Shown: positions 1 through 6,507 of the stretch, piece after piece | How the letters are laid out: every line of letters starts with the position of its first letter | Position numbering within the stretch: the stretch's first letter is position 1 | Source of the DNA: Gemmatimonadota bacterium | GTDB lineage: Bacteria; Gemmatimonadota; Gemmatimonadetes; Gemmatimonadales; Gemmatimonadaceae | Assembly (NCBI GenBank): GCA_003131365.1 | Contig: PKVB01000101.1 | Span: 1 to 7,940, forward strand | Direction: 5' to 3' | DNA: 7,940 bases | The notes under the pieces: model-generated | What the model saw: the letters and a program-made list of their open reading frames with translations, nothing else | Databases searched by the model: none | What the model was told of the DNA's origin: nothing | Position numbers and translations under genes: made by a program

Positions 1-21
1 GTTCGAGTCCCGTTTCCCGCT
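1..21 (+). tRNA. tRNA-Gly, 3' end only (partial)
   Basis: The first 21 bases read as the end of a tRNA. The T-loop TTCGAGT is at 2-8, the 3' half of the T-stem (CCCGT) at 9-13, the 3' acceptor strand TTCCCGC at 14-20, and discriminator T at 21. The implied 5' acceptor strand, GCGGGAA, together with this T-arm and the T discriminator matches bacterial tRNA-Gly (E. coli glyV type) as I remember it. The anticodon lies outside the window, so the identity is inferred. CCA is not encoded (TTA follows the stem), so it must be added by nucleotidyltransferase. It sits 52 bases upstream of tRNA-Leu and may share a transcript with it. Confidence 0.75.
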
Positions 22-73
22 TAGTTTCTCTTCGGGGTCAGTGCCACCCATCCGCGCTGGCTCGTCCTTCTCC

Positions 74-158
74 GCTCGGGTGGCGAAACCGGTAGACGCG
101 AGGGACTTAAAATCCCTTGGGATAAGATCCCATGCGGGTTCGATCCCCGCCCCGAGCA
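74..158 (+). tRNA. tRNA-Leu (anticodon UAA)
   Basis: This is a complete class II tRNA. The acceptor stem GCTCGGG (74-80) pairs perfectly with CCCGAGC (151-157), and A158 is the discriminator expected for leucine. The D-stem is GCG/CGC (83-85 with 97-99). The anticodon stem AGGGA/TCCCT (101-105 with 113-117) closes the loop CTTAAAA, with anticodon TAA at 108-110. A long variable arm, TGGGAT-AAG-ATCCCA (118-132), is typical of Leu, Ser and Tyr tRNAs. The T-arm is GCGGG-TTCGATC-CCCGC (134-150). The mature end is followed by TCCA, so CCA is present one base out of register and is not properly encoded. It reads UUA and, by wobble, UUG codons. Confidence 0.97.
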
Positions 159-178
159 TCCAGTAACCCAGACACGCC

Positions 179-1105
179 ATGAGCGCAGCGACGGCAATGA
201 ATCTTGCGCCCAGAAGAATCGAGCGCGTCCTACTGATAGTGAATCCAGGGTCACGACGGGGAGCGCGCATCCACCGCCAGGCGCTCAAGGCATTTGCCAA
301 AGCAGGGGTCGCTTGCGACTCCATGCCCACCGAAGCGCCCGGACACGCAACGACGATCGCGAAGACCCACGCGCATAAATACGACGCTGTCTTCACACTC
401 GGCGGTGACGGAACCGTAATGGAAGTGCTGGGCGCTCTCGCGCATCAGGGACCGCCACTCGGAGTGCTGGCGGGAGGAACCGCGAACGTCGTCGCGCGGA
501 CGCTCCACATTCCGCTCAATCCGGCCCGCGCGGTGCCGATGCTCCTCAACGGCGATGAAGCGAGGATGGATCTGGGGCGGCTCGGCGACGGCCGCCGCTT
601 TGTCATTGGCGTGGGGGTAGGCCTTGACGCAACCATGATGTCGGAGGCACCGGCCAGACTGAAGAGGCGCTTTGGCTTCATGGCCTACGTCATCGGTGGA
701 TTCAAGGCCGTGCTGCGCAACCAGAAATTCGAGCTGCGGCTGACGGTTGACGGTGTCGTCTACGATCGATCCGCCTCGGCCGTCCTGGTCGCCAATTTCG
801 GAGCGGTGCTCAACGATCTCGTCACGTTCGGCGATGGGATCGCCCGTGACGATGGGCTTCTCAACGCCTGCGTCTTCTCGCCGACCAATCTCAGGGACTC
901 GCTGCGGATCCTGTGGCGCATGGCCAGGAAGGACTTCGGTCCCGATCCGTGCCTCTTCTATAAGTCAGGGCGCGATTTCAGAATCGAAACCCTGCCCCGC
1001 ATGCCCGCCCAGGCCGACGGCGAGCTCCTCGACGGCACACCTCTATCCGTTTCGGTGGATCCACTGGCCGGCAGCTTGCTTATTCCGAGACGGAGCCGGG
1101 AGTGA
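179..1105 (+). CDS. YegS/BmrU-type lipid kinase (diacylglycerol kinase catalytic domain)
   Basis: This 308-residue protein is close to the usual length of about 300 for soluble bacterial lipid kinases, which phosphorylate diacylglycerol or related lipids with ATP at the inner membrane face. Visible motifs are VNPGS at residues 21-25 opening the nucleotide-binding domain, the hallmark GGDGT at 75-79, GGTANVVAR at 99-107, a GDGIARDDGLL stretch near 218-228, and QADGE at 278-282. The last is the C-terminal D-G-E signature of the two-domain fold. No membrane segment is evident, so this is not the small integral-membrane DgkA. The start is uncertain: ATG at 179 and ATG at 197 are both possible and neither has a Shine-Dalgarno. 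The gene starts 20 bases after tRNA-Leu, so it may be read from the tRNA promoter. The exact lipid substrate cannot be told from sequence. Confidence 0.9.
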   Translation: MSAATAMNLAPRRIERVLLIVNPGSRRGARIHRQALKAFAKAGVACDSMPTEAPGHATTIAKTHAHKYDAVFTLGGDGTVMEVLGALAHQGPPLGVLAGGTANVVARTLHIPLNPARAVPMLLNGDEARMDLGRLGDGRRFVIGVGVGLDATMMSEAPARLKRRFGFMAYVIGGFKAVLRNQKFELRLTVDGVVYDRSASAVLVANFGAVLNDLVTFGDGIARDDGLLNACVFSPTNLRDSLRILWRMARKDFGPDPCLFYKSGRDFRIETLPRMPAQADGELLDGTPLSVSVDPLAGSLLIPRRSRE

Positions 1106-1175
1106 CAGGAGTCGTTTCGGGCTAAGTTTGGCCAGTTCGATTCCGGTGAACCGACACGCGACTTCGGAGACGATG

Positions 1176-1700
1176 ATGGACAGGGGAAATGCGTTCCTCA
1201 AGAGTCAGATCGACCGCGCCGTGACCCAGCACGGCGTGTTCCTGAGCGCGCTCGAGGCGCACGAGGAACAGGCAGAAGACTCTCGCTTCAGCGATCTCTG
1301 CTCGCGCCACCTTCCGCACATGCGCGAGCACCAGCGCATGCTCGAGGAGTACCAGTCGCAGCTTGGAGGAGGGTCAGCCGTGGCGAAAGCCGTTACTGGA
1401 ATGGCCGTCAGCGCCGCGCGCGATCTCGCCGATGCCGCGCGTGGGAGCGATTACGTTCGCCTCGTCGGCGACATAGTGATGGCGCGTCAATCCGAGGACG
1501 CCTTCAAGACCTTTCGCGAAGGAGGCAGAATGATGGGCAACCGGACGCTCCAGGAAATCGGAGACATTGGCGAGCGCCACCACGACGCCTACGTCAAAGA
1601 GGCGAACAGGCTGGTCCAGCAGCTGTTCGTGGAGCACGTTCAGGGGGTCGATGGCGCGGCGCGGCTGTCGGCATACACACGTCTCGACGCCGCGACCTGA
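1176..1700 (+). CDS. Small all-helical His/Glu-rich protein of unknown function
   Basis: I do not recognise this gene. The frame is open further upstream inside the kinase gene, but the plausible start is one of two adjacent ATGs at 1173 and 1176. GGAG at 1166-1169 lies 6 bases before 1176 and only 3 before 1173, so I chose 1176, giving 174 residues. The sequence looks almost wholly alpha-helical, with no signal peptide or membrane segment. Charged helices with E27, H29, E30 and H48, E51, H52, and a later helix with E127, E133, H135, H136, resemble the spacing of metal ligands in ferritin-like four-helix bundles. A small-residue segment (about 64-90, GGGSAVAKAV then Ala-rich) separates two helical pairs. 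A ferritin-like or DUF892-like fold is a guess only. It follows the lipid kinase by 70 bases and has no visible link to the DAP genes. Confidence 0.8.
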   Translation: MDRGNAFLKSQIDRAVTQHGVFLSALEAHEEQAEDSRFSDLCSRHLPHMREHQRMLEEYQSQLGGGSAVAKAVTGMAVSAARDLADAARGSDYVRLVGDIVMARQSEDAFKTFREGGRMMGNRTLQEIGDIGERHHDAYVKEANRLVQQLFVEHVQGVDGAARLSAYTRLDAAT

Positions 1701-1734
1701 GCGCGCTCGCCGCGCTCGCAGCCCTTGGCGCTGC
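1699..1734 (+). terminator. Two tandem hairpins, possible terminator without a U-tract
   Basis: GAGCGCG (1699-1705) pairs with CGCGCTC (1711-1717) across a 5-base loop. Directly after it GCAGC (1718-1722) pairs with GCTGC (1730-1734) across 7 bases. The first hairpin begins inside the stop codon of the upstream gene. No T-run follows, so a classical intrinsic terminator is not supported. The stems could slow RNA polymerase, protect the 3' end, or be chance in GC-rich DNA. Position at the end of one gene and before a new operon is the main argument for a role. Confidence 0.3.
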
Positions 1735-1792
1735 GGGAATCCGTCCCCAGTCCGAGACCCTCGACCCCGTTGAATCGCGCGCGCGCATCGTC

Positions 1793-1820
1793 ATGACACC
1801 ATCCACGCCCACCGCTAACT
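1793..1820 (+). promoter_or_regulatory. Candidate sigma-70-like promoter for the DAP operon
   Basis: ATGACA at 1793-1798 matches the -35 consensus TTGACA at five of six positions. TAACTT at 1815-1820 keeps the key T, A and final T of the -10 element but matches only three of six. The spacer is 16 bases. A start site 7-8 bases after the -10 would fall at or beside the A of the dapE ATG (1828), implying a leaderless transcript. This fits the absence of any Shine-Dalgarno: the bases just upstream read CTTCTCCTC, which is the opposite sense. The match is modest and rests on position as much as on sequence. Confidence 0.35.
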
Positions 1821-1827
1821 TCTCCTC

Positions 1828-2829
1828 ATGACCGATGTCGTATCGCTCGCCGCCGAGCTGGTTGCGATCCAGTCGACGACGGGCTCCGAGGAGAGCGTTG
1901 TCGATTACGTGTCGCGCTGGCTCGTAGCGCGCGGCTGGAATGTGACTCTGCAGGAAGTGACTCGCGGACGAGCGAACATCTGGGCCTCGAGATCGGGAGG
2001 CGACGGTGGCGTAACGTTCTCGACTCACCTCGACACGGTCCCGCCATTCGTGCCGCCGCGGTTGGAAGGAACGCGGCTTTTCGGGCGCGGATCTTCCGAC
2101 GCGAAGGGGATAGCGGCGGCGATGATGGTGGCTGCCGACCGGCTCGTCAGCGACGGCGAGAAGCGAATAGGCGTGCTCTTCGTCGTCGGCGAGGAGAAGG
2201 GCTCCGACGGCGCCCGCGCCGCAAACAATCTGCGCGCGAACAGCCGCTACCTGATCAACGGTGAGCCAACAGAGAGCAAGCTGGCGAGCGGTGCCAAGGG
2301 CTCGCTCCGGGCGACGATCCGCACGCGCGGTAGAGAGGCACATTCCGCGTACCCGCATCTTGGGCGCTCGGCCATCGAGCCGTTGCTTGATCTGCTGCCG
2401 ACGCTGCGTAAGCTTCCCCTTCCCAAGGATCCTGTGCTGGGCGAAACCACGGTCAACATCGGAACGATCAGGGGCGGCACCGAGGCCAACGTCATTCCCG
2501 CGCTGGCGGAATCCGAGATCATGTTCCGGCTCGTCGGCGACGTCGAGCCGATCAAGAAGATGGTGCTGGACTGGGCCAAGGGGCATGCCGACGTGGAATT
2601 CGGCTCGCACATCCCGGCGCAGCGATTCGCGACGGTGCCCGGGTTCGAGACGGGCCCGGTCGCGTACACATCGGATATTCCGCTGCTCTCGAACTGGGGG
2701 GAGCCCCTGCTGTTCGGGCCCGGCTCGATTCACGTCGCACACACCCCGGACGAGTACATCGACGTCGAGGCGCTGAGGGCCAGCGTCGACACATACGAAA
2801 AACTCGCCAAAATACTTCTCGCCAGATGA
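1828..2829 (+). CDS. dapE: M20-family metallopeptidase, probable succinyl-diaminopimelate desuccinylase
   Basis: This 333-residue, two-zinc amidohydrolase of the M20 (ArgE/DapE/ACY1) family is predicted to remove succinate from N-succinyl-LL-2,6-diaminopimelate to give LL-DAP in the cytoplasm. All catalytic and metal positions are visible: H67 and D69 in STHLDTVPP, bridging D91 in GRGSSDAKG, general base E122 and metal ligand E123 in GEEKGSDG, E146 in NGEPTES, and H305 in VAHTPDEY. H172 (AHSAYPH) and the TEANVIPA segment at 218-225 fit the dimerisation or lid domain, roughly residues 155-265. It is about 40 residues shorter than the roughly 375 of proteobacterial DapE. Family members also act on acetylornithine or LysW-bound substrates. 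The DapE call rests on linkage to asd, lysC, dapB, dapA and dapD. Its stop overlaps the asd start by 4 bases. There is no Shine-Dalgarno at the start. Confidence 0.8.
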   Translation: MTDVVSLAAELVAIQSTTGSEESVVDYVSRWLVARGWNVTLQEVTRGRANIWASRSGGDGGVTFSTHLDTVPPFVPPRLEGTRLFGRGSSDAKGIAAAMMVAADRLVSDGEKRIGVLFVVGEEKGSDGARAANNLRANSRYLINGEPTESKLASGAKGSLRATIRTRGREAHSAYPHLGRSAIEPLLDLLPTLRKLPLPKDPVLGETTVNIGTIRGGTEANVIPALAESEIMFRLVGDVEPIKKMVLDWAKGHADVEFGSHIPAQRFATVPGFETGPVAYTSDIPLLSNWGEPLLFGPGSIHVAHTPDEYIDVEALRASVDTYEKLAKILLAR

Positions 2830-3914
2830 CGACTCAGCCGATTCCAGGAAAACGCAAGGGCAAGTGGCCCGTGGCAGTGCTCGGCGCCACCGGGGCGGTG
2901 GGGCAGATGTTCGTGCGCCTGCTTGCCGACCATCCCTGGTTCGAGCTGGTCGAGCTCGCGGCATCCGAACGGTCCGCCGGGAAGAAGTACGGCGAAGCAA
3001 CGCGGTGGCTGGAGGGTGCGCCTCCGCCGCAGGCGGTGCAGAACAGGCGTGTGATCGCCTGTGATCCGGGCGTCGTGAGCGCGCCGATCGTTTTCTCCGC
3101 ATTGGACGCGACGGTGGCGGGCGAAGTCGAGATGGCGTTCGCGAAGGCCGGGAAGTTCGTGCTCAGCAACGCCAAGAATTTCCGGATGGACCCAGACGTG
3201 CCGCTTGTGATTCCTGAAGTGAACGGCGATCACCTTGCTCTCATCGAGTGCCAGCGGCAGCGGCGTGGCTGGAGTGGCGCCATCGTGACGAACGCGAACT
3301 GTTCGGCAACGGTTGCGGCGCTCGCGCTCGCTCCGCTGCATCAAAAGTTCGGAATTCGGCAGATCTTCCTCTCCACGATGCAGGCAGTGTCCGGCGCCGG
3401 TTATCCCGGCGTGCCGTCGCTCGACATACTCGGCAATGTGATTCCATACATCGCCGACGAAGAGCCCAAGCTCGAGCGCGAGATGCTGAAGCTGCTCGGC
3501 ACGTATGAGGACGGTGAGGTGACGAGCGCGACGTTCAAGGTCAGCGCACACACGAACCGCGTCCCGGTGGAGCACGGCCACACGATCTGCATGACGATCG
3601 GCTTCGAAGAGAAGCCGACGCCCGAATCCGCGATCGAAACCATGCGGTCGTGGCAGGGATTTCCGGCGACCCGCGGCCTTCCGACCAGTCCAGAGCATCC
3701 GCTTGTCGTTACGGACGCGCCGGATCGCCCGCAACCGAAGCGCGATGTCAACGCGGGGGACGGGATGACGGTGACAGTCGGACGCGTGCGGCGAGACGCG
3801 GTGCTCGATCTGCGCATGGTCGCTCTCGGACACAATACGGTTCGCGGAGCTGCGGGCGGATCCGTGCTGAATGCCGAGCTGCTCGCCGTCAACGGCGCTC
3901 TCGACTCCGCGTGA
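2826..3914 (+). CDS. asd: Aspartate-semialdehyde dehydrogenase (archaeal/fungal type)
   Basis: This 362-residue enzyme is predicted to reduce L-4-aspartyl phosphate with NADPH to aspartate semialdehyde, the branch point to lysine/DAP and to threonine and methionine. The nucleotide-binding loop GATGAVGQ is at residues 20-27. The catalytic cysteine is C159 in TNANCSATV. QAVSGAGYPG is at 186-195. The substrate arginine and catalytic histidine lie in NRVPVEHGHT (R245, H252). The C-terminal HNTVRGAAGGS motif is also present. The NRVPV..GHT and HN.(I/V)RGAAG patterns belong to the archaeal/yeast class rather than the E. coli class. A basic N-terminal extension (about residues 1-13, GKRKGK) precedes the first beta strand. 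The ATG overlaps the dapE stop as ATGA, and the stop overlaps the lysC GTG. There is no Shine-Dalgarno, so translation is probably coupled to dapE. Confidence 0.95.
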   Translation: MTTQPIPGKRKGKWPVAVLGATGAVGQMFVRLLADHPWFELVELAASERSAGKKYGEATRWLEGAPPPQAVQNRRVIACDPGVVSAPIVFSALDATVAGEVEMAFAKAGKFVLSNAKNFRMDPDVPLVIPEVNGDHLALIECQRQRRGWSGAIVTNANCSATVAALALAPLHQKFGIRQIFLSTMQAVSGAGYPGVPSLDILGNVIPYIADEEPKLEREMLKLLGTYEDGEVTSATFKVSAHTNRVPVEHGHTICMTIGFEEKPTPESAIETMRSWQGFPATRGLPTSPEHPLVVTDAPDRPQPKRDVNAGDGMTVTVGRVRRDAVLDLRMVALGHNTVRGAAGGSVLNAELLAVNGALDSA

Positions 3915-5269
3915 TCGTCGTAAAGTTCGGCGGGACATCGGTCGGCGATGCGGAGGCGATCGAGCGCACTGCCGAAATCGTCAAAGGCCGCCTCGATCGA
4001 CAACCCGCGGTCGTGGTGTCGGCTCTCGGCGGGGCGACGAATTCGTTGCTCGCGATCGGGGAGCAGTCGGCGAAGGGCCATCTCATCGGCGCGCTTCGCG
4101 GGGTTGAGACGCTCAGGGATCGCCACTTTCAGCAGTGCGAAATACTTCTTGGCACCTCCGGCGAAGCGTCCGACGTGGCGGCGGAGATGAGCGCGAGCTT
4201 CGACGAGCTCGCCAGTCTGGCCGAGGCGCTCTCGGTTCTTGGGCACGCGACGCCACGCAGCTTCGACGCGATCGCTGCGTTCGGAGAGCAGCTCTCGTCG
4301 CATCTCGTCGCGGCATTCTTCAAGCTGCGCGACATACCGGCTGTGCATGTCGAGGCGCGCGACGTTTTTGTCACGGACGACAATTTCATGTCGGCCGAGC
4401 CGCAAACCGATGCGATCGCGGAGGCCGCCCGGGGCATCGTGCAGCCGTTGATCCAGGAAGGGAAGGTTCCGGTGATGGGCGGCTTCATCGGCCGCACGAC
4501 CCGGGGTGTTACGACGACACTGGGGCGCGGCGGATCGGACTACAGTGCGTCACTACTCGGCGCGGCGCTCCACGCCGAGGCGATCGAGATCTGGACCGAC
4601 GTCGATGGGATGTTGACCGCGGACCCTCGGGTCGTCAAAGGATCCAAGCTGATCGAGCAGATTCGCTTTGACGAGGCGTCGGAGCTCGCATCGTTCGGCG
4701 CAAAGGTGCTCCATCCAAGTACGATCGCGCCCGCCGTCCGCCTCGGCATTCCCGTCTTCATATACAATTCGCGGAACCCGAAGGGGAAGGGAACGCGGAT
4801 CACGTTCGACGCCCCTCGGCGTGCCGTCAGCGCGATCGCCGGCAAGGGCGGCATCACGGTCGTGAAGGTGGGCGCGGCCAAAATGCTGTTCGCGCGTGGA
4901 TTTCTCCGGCGGGTGTTCGAGATCTTCGAAAAGAATGGCATTTCAGTGGACGTCGTCGCAACATCGGAAGTGTCTGTCTCGGTGACAGTGGATGAGCCGT
5001 CGCAACTGGAGTCGCTGGTGGTCGAGCTTTCACAACTCGGCGACGTATCGGTCGAGCGCGACCGCGCGATCGTCGCCGTTGTGGGTGCCGCTATCAGCGA
5101 GGACACTGCGTCTATGGGCCGCGCGATCGGCGCGCTCGACGGAATCAAGGTGCACATGATGTCTCTCAGCGCGACGGGAATAAATCTCACGATGATCGTG
5201 GATGGAGATCAGTTGAATCCGGTGATGGGGCGTCTGCACGACGCGTTCTTCGGGCGAGGGACAAAATGA
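3911..5269 (+). CDS. lysC: Aspartate kinase, long lysine-sensitive type
   Basis: This protein is predicted to phosphorylate L-aspartate with ATP, the committed step of the aspartate family. I placed the start at GTG 3911. The frame is open further upstream inside asd, but the family N-terminus (residues 2-11, IVVKFGGTSV) begins exactly here and the GTG overlaps the asd stop as GTGA. That gives 452 residues, close to E. coli LysC at about 449. The kinase domain shows KFGGTS (5-10), FGEQ (124-127), GRGGSD (205-210), WTDVDG (228-233) and ADPR (237-240). Two ACT domains follow, about 319-385 and 388-446. The first contains GFLRRVFEIF and ISVDVVATSEVSVSVT, closely resembling the lysine-binding region of E. 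coli AKIII, so lysine feedback is likely. It is a single-function kinase with no homoserine dehydrogenase fused. The stop overlaps dapB by 4 bases. Confidence 0.95.
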   Translation: MIVVKFGGTSVGDAEAIERTAEIVKGRLDRQPAVVVSALGGATNSLLAIGEQSAKGHLIGALRGVETLRDRHFQQCEILLGTSGEASDVAAEMSASFDELASLAEALSVLGHATPRSFDAIAAFGEQLSSHLVAAFFKLRDIPAVHVEARDVFVTDDNFMSAEPQTDAIAEAARGIVQPLIQEGKVPVMGGFIGRTTRGVTTTLGRGGSDYSASLLGAALHAEAIEIWTDVDGMLTADPRVVKGSKLIEQIRFDEASELASFGAKVLHPSTIAPAVRLGIPVFIYNSRNPKGKGTRITFDAPRRAVSAIAGKGGITVVKVGAAKMLFARGFLRRVFEIFEKNGISVDVVATSEVSVSVTVDEPSQLESLVVELSQLGDVSVERDRAIVAVVGAAISEDTASMGRAIGALDGIKVHMMSLSATGINLTMIVDGDQLNPVMGRLHDAFFGRGTK

Positions 5270-5979
5270 GCGCTCACGACGTTGCGGTCATAGGCGATGG
5301 TAAAATGGGCCAGGCCGTCAGGCAGCTGGCCGTCGCGAAGGGCTGGAAGGTCACGGCCGTCATCGGCGAGCGAGAAAGCGCGGGTGGAAAGGGAATCAAC
5401 GCGCGCTCTCTTGGCGAGCCGGGGGTCGCGGTGGAATTCACGCAGCCCGACGCGGCGGTTGGAAACGTCATGGCCTGCCTCCGGGCCGGCGTGCCGGTCG
5501 TTGTCGGCACCACCGGCTGGTACGACGCGCTGCCGGACGTGACGCGCGTCTCAAAAGAGACGGGGACGTCGTTTCTCTGGTCCCCGAATTTCTCGCTCGG
5601 CGTTAACGTCCTGATCGAGCTTGCCCGTTATGCCGGCACCTTGATGCGGACCCTCGAGGACTTCGATGGGCACATCGTCGAAACCCACCACGCCATGAAA
5701 AAGGATGCGCCTTCCGGCACGGCGATCGCCATTGGCAAGGCAGCGAGCGATGCGCTGGAACGGCCCATTCCCATGACGAGCGTGAGAACGGGGTCGGTCC
5801 CTGGAACGCACGAGCTGATTTTCGACGCAGCGTTCGAGCAGCTGTCTCTCACGCACCTGGCGCGTGATCGGCGCGTCTTCGCGGAGGGCGCCCTGAAAGC
5901 CGCCGACTGGCTCATCGGGAGACACGGTGTCTTCACGATGCGGGACGTGCTCGAGCTCCCCGGGCGGAAGTCAGGTTAG
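5266..5979 (+). CDS. dapB: 4-hydroxy-tetrahydrodipicolinate reductase (short form)
   Basis: This enzyme is predicted to reduce the DapA product (after dehydration) with NAD(P)H to tetrahydrodipicolinate. At 237 residues it is shorter than E. coli DapB (273). The glycine-rich loop reads GDGKMG (10-15) instead of the longer G..GRMG loop. This resembles the compact DapB seen in Bacteroidetes as I recall them. GTTGW (81-85), SPNFSLGVN (106-114) and the signature ETHHAMKKDAPSGTA (139-153) are intact. H141 and K145 correspond to E. coli H159 and K163. The C-terminal substrate domain is about residues 110-215. The ATG overlaps the lysC stop as ATGA. Unlike the other coupled starts it also has a Shine-Dalgarno-like GAGGG at 5256-5260, 5 bases upstream. 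The stop is the TAG at 5977-5979. Confidence 0.94.
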   Translation: MSAHDVAVIGDGKMGQAVRQLAVAKGWKVTAVIGERESAGGKGINARSLGEPGVAVEFTQPDAAVGNVMACLRAGVPVVVGTTGWYDALPDVTRVSKETGTSFLWSPNFSLGVNVLIELARYAGTLMRTLEDFDGHIVETHHAMKKDAPSGTAIAIGKAASDALERPIPMTSVRTGSVPGTHELIFDAAFEQLSLTHLARDRRVFAEGALKAADWLIGRHGVFTMRDVLELPGRKSG

Positions 5980-6020
5980 TGGCGGCGGCGCGGGTGAAAC
6001 CTCAGGATAGCGCCGCCGTA

Positions 6021-6470
6021 ATGAGTACCATGGCACGGCGTCGCTTTCATTTCGCAATCATTGCTGGAGTCCTGCTTACGGCGGGCTGTCGCGGTAATGG
6101 TGACTCGGATCCGGTTCCGACGAGTCTGCCCGGGACTTACGCCTACGCTGCCAAGGGATCGACCTTCAAAAAGCCGTGGGAATTCTACATGAAGCTCGAC
6201 CTCACCCCGGACCGGCACTACACGCTCACGCTCGACAAGAACATCGACGGACAAAAGGACCCAAGGGAGACCTCCGTCGGCGCGTACGCGGTCTCCGGCG
6301 ACCAGATTCTGCTGCGCGATGTTCGCCCCCCGCTTGGCCCGTCCAAGGATGTCCATAAGCTTCTGATCAAGGCGGATTCTCTGATCGCGGAAGTTGGATG
6401 GACCAGCGAACTGTTCCTGAAGGGAGTGGGCGCGCCCAACGTCGTACTCGTCAAACAGCGCGGTAGCTAG
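6021..6470 (+). CDS. Small predicted lipoprotein of unknown function inside the DAP operon
   Basis: I do not recognise the family. From ATG 6021 the protein has 149 residues. A basic n-region (ARRRF) is followed by a hydrophobic stretch and a lipobox-like LLTAGC with C23 as the predicted lipidated cysteine, so it is probably exported and membrane-anchored. The remainder has alternating polar and hydrophobic segments and turns (PGTYAYA, MKLDLTPDRHYTLTL, VGAYAVSGDQILLR) that suggest a small beta-barrel. A lipocalin-like or NlpE-like fold is possible, but the NlpE cysteine pattern is absent. AGGA at 6004-6007 is 13 bases upstream, rather far. Alternatives are ATG 6030 or a GTG at 5979 that touches the dapB stop (TAGTG). 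The GTG would bury the signal peptide behind 14 extra residues. It lies 41 bases after dapB and 43 before dapA, and no other operon gene is predicted to be exported. Confidence 0.8.
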   Translation: MSTMARRRFHFAIIAGVLLTAGCRGNGDSDPVPTSLPGTYAYAAKGSTFKKPWEFYMKLDLTPDRHYTLTLDKNIDGQKDPRETSVGAYAVSGDQILLRDVRPPLGPSKDVHKLLIKADSLIAEVGWTSELFLKGVGAPNVVLVKQRGS

Positions 6471-6479
6471 GCCGGATTC

Positions 6480-6497
6480 GCTCTCGGCGGCGAGAGC
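6480..6497 (+). terminator. Perfect 7-bp hairpin between the lipoprotein gene and dapA
   Basis: GCTCTCG (6480-6486) pairs fully with CGAGAGC (6491-6497) around the tetraloop GCGG. It starts 9 bases after the lipoprotein stop and ends 16 bases before the dapA start. No T-run follows immediately (CGCATACATTT), so intrinsic termination is not clear. It could be a weak terminator, an mRNA-stabilising stem that separates two parts of the operon, or an operator-like palindrome. The perfect stem is seen directly; the role is inferred. Confidence 0.4.
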
Positions 6498-6501
6498 CGC
6501 A

Positions 6502-6507
6502 TACATT
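6502..6507 (+). promoter_or_regulatory. Possible -10 element of an internal dapA promoter
   Basis: TACATT matches TATAAT at four of six positions and lies 6 bases before the dapA ATG, in a locally AT-rich patch (ATACATTTAACAA) that stands out from the GC-rich surroundings. I find no convincing -35 at the right distance; the nearest, TTCGCT at 6477-6482, is weak and 19 bases away. If used, it would give an essentially leaderless dapA message. The AT-rich patch could instead simply keep the ribosome entry site unstructured. Confidence 0.2.

Noticed and set aside
158..162. Apparent encoded CCA after tRNA-Leu (ATCCA).
   Set aside because: The perfect 7-bp acceptor stem fixes A158 as discriminator, so the CCA at 160-162 is one base out of register and is not the tRNA tail.
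473..499. GGTANVVAR in the lipid kinase in place of the common G-T-x-N-D-x-A-R, first suspected as a loss of a key aspartate.
   Set aside because: Related bacterial lipid kinases carry GTANV variants, and the other motifs (GGDGT, D-G-E) are intact, so there is no reason to call the enzyme inactive.
747..1172. An upstream extension of the helical-protein frame into the lipid kinase gene.
   Set aside because: It is Ser/Pro/Arg-rich shadow translation of the kinase. A Shine-Dalgarno and ATG pair at 1166-1178 gives a better start.
1776..1786. Alternating CGCGCGCGCGC tract upstream of the dapE promoter candidate, considered as a Z-DNA or phase-variable repeat.
   Set aside because: Eleven bases is short, and such runs arise easily in GC-rich DNA. 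It is outside any coding frame I support, so no slippage effect on a gene is predicted.
1594..3102. A 502-codon open frame on the minus strand across dapE and the start of asd.
   Set aside because: It is Arg/Ala/Pro-rich low-complexity translation with no recognisable domain and lies opposite two well-supported genes. Long antisense frames are expected in GC-rich coding DNA.
3650..3910. An upstream extension of the aspartate kinase frame by 87 codons into asd.
   Set aside because: The added translation is Arg-rich with no homology to kinases. The family N-terminus begins exactly at GTG 3911, which overlaps the asd stop.
2730..3938. A 402-codon minus-strand open frame opposite asd.
   Set aside because: It has no motif, biased composition, and sits wholly opposite a clear aspartate-semialdehyde dehydrogenase gene.
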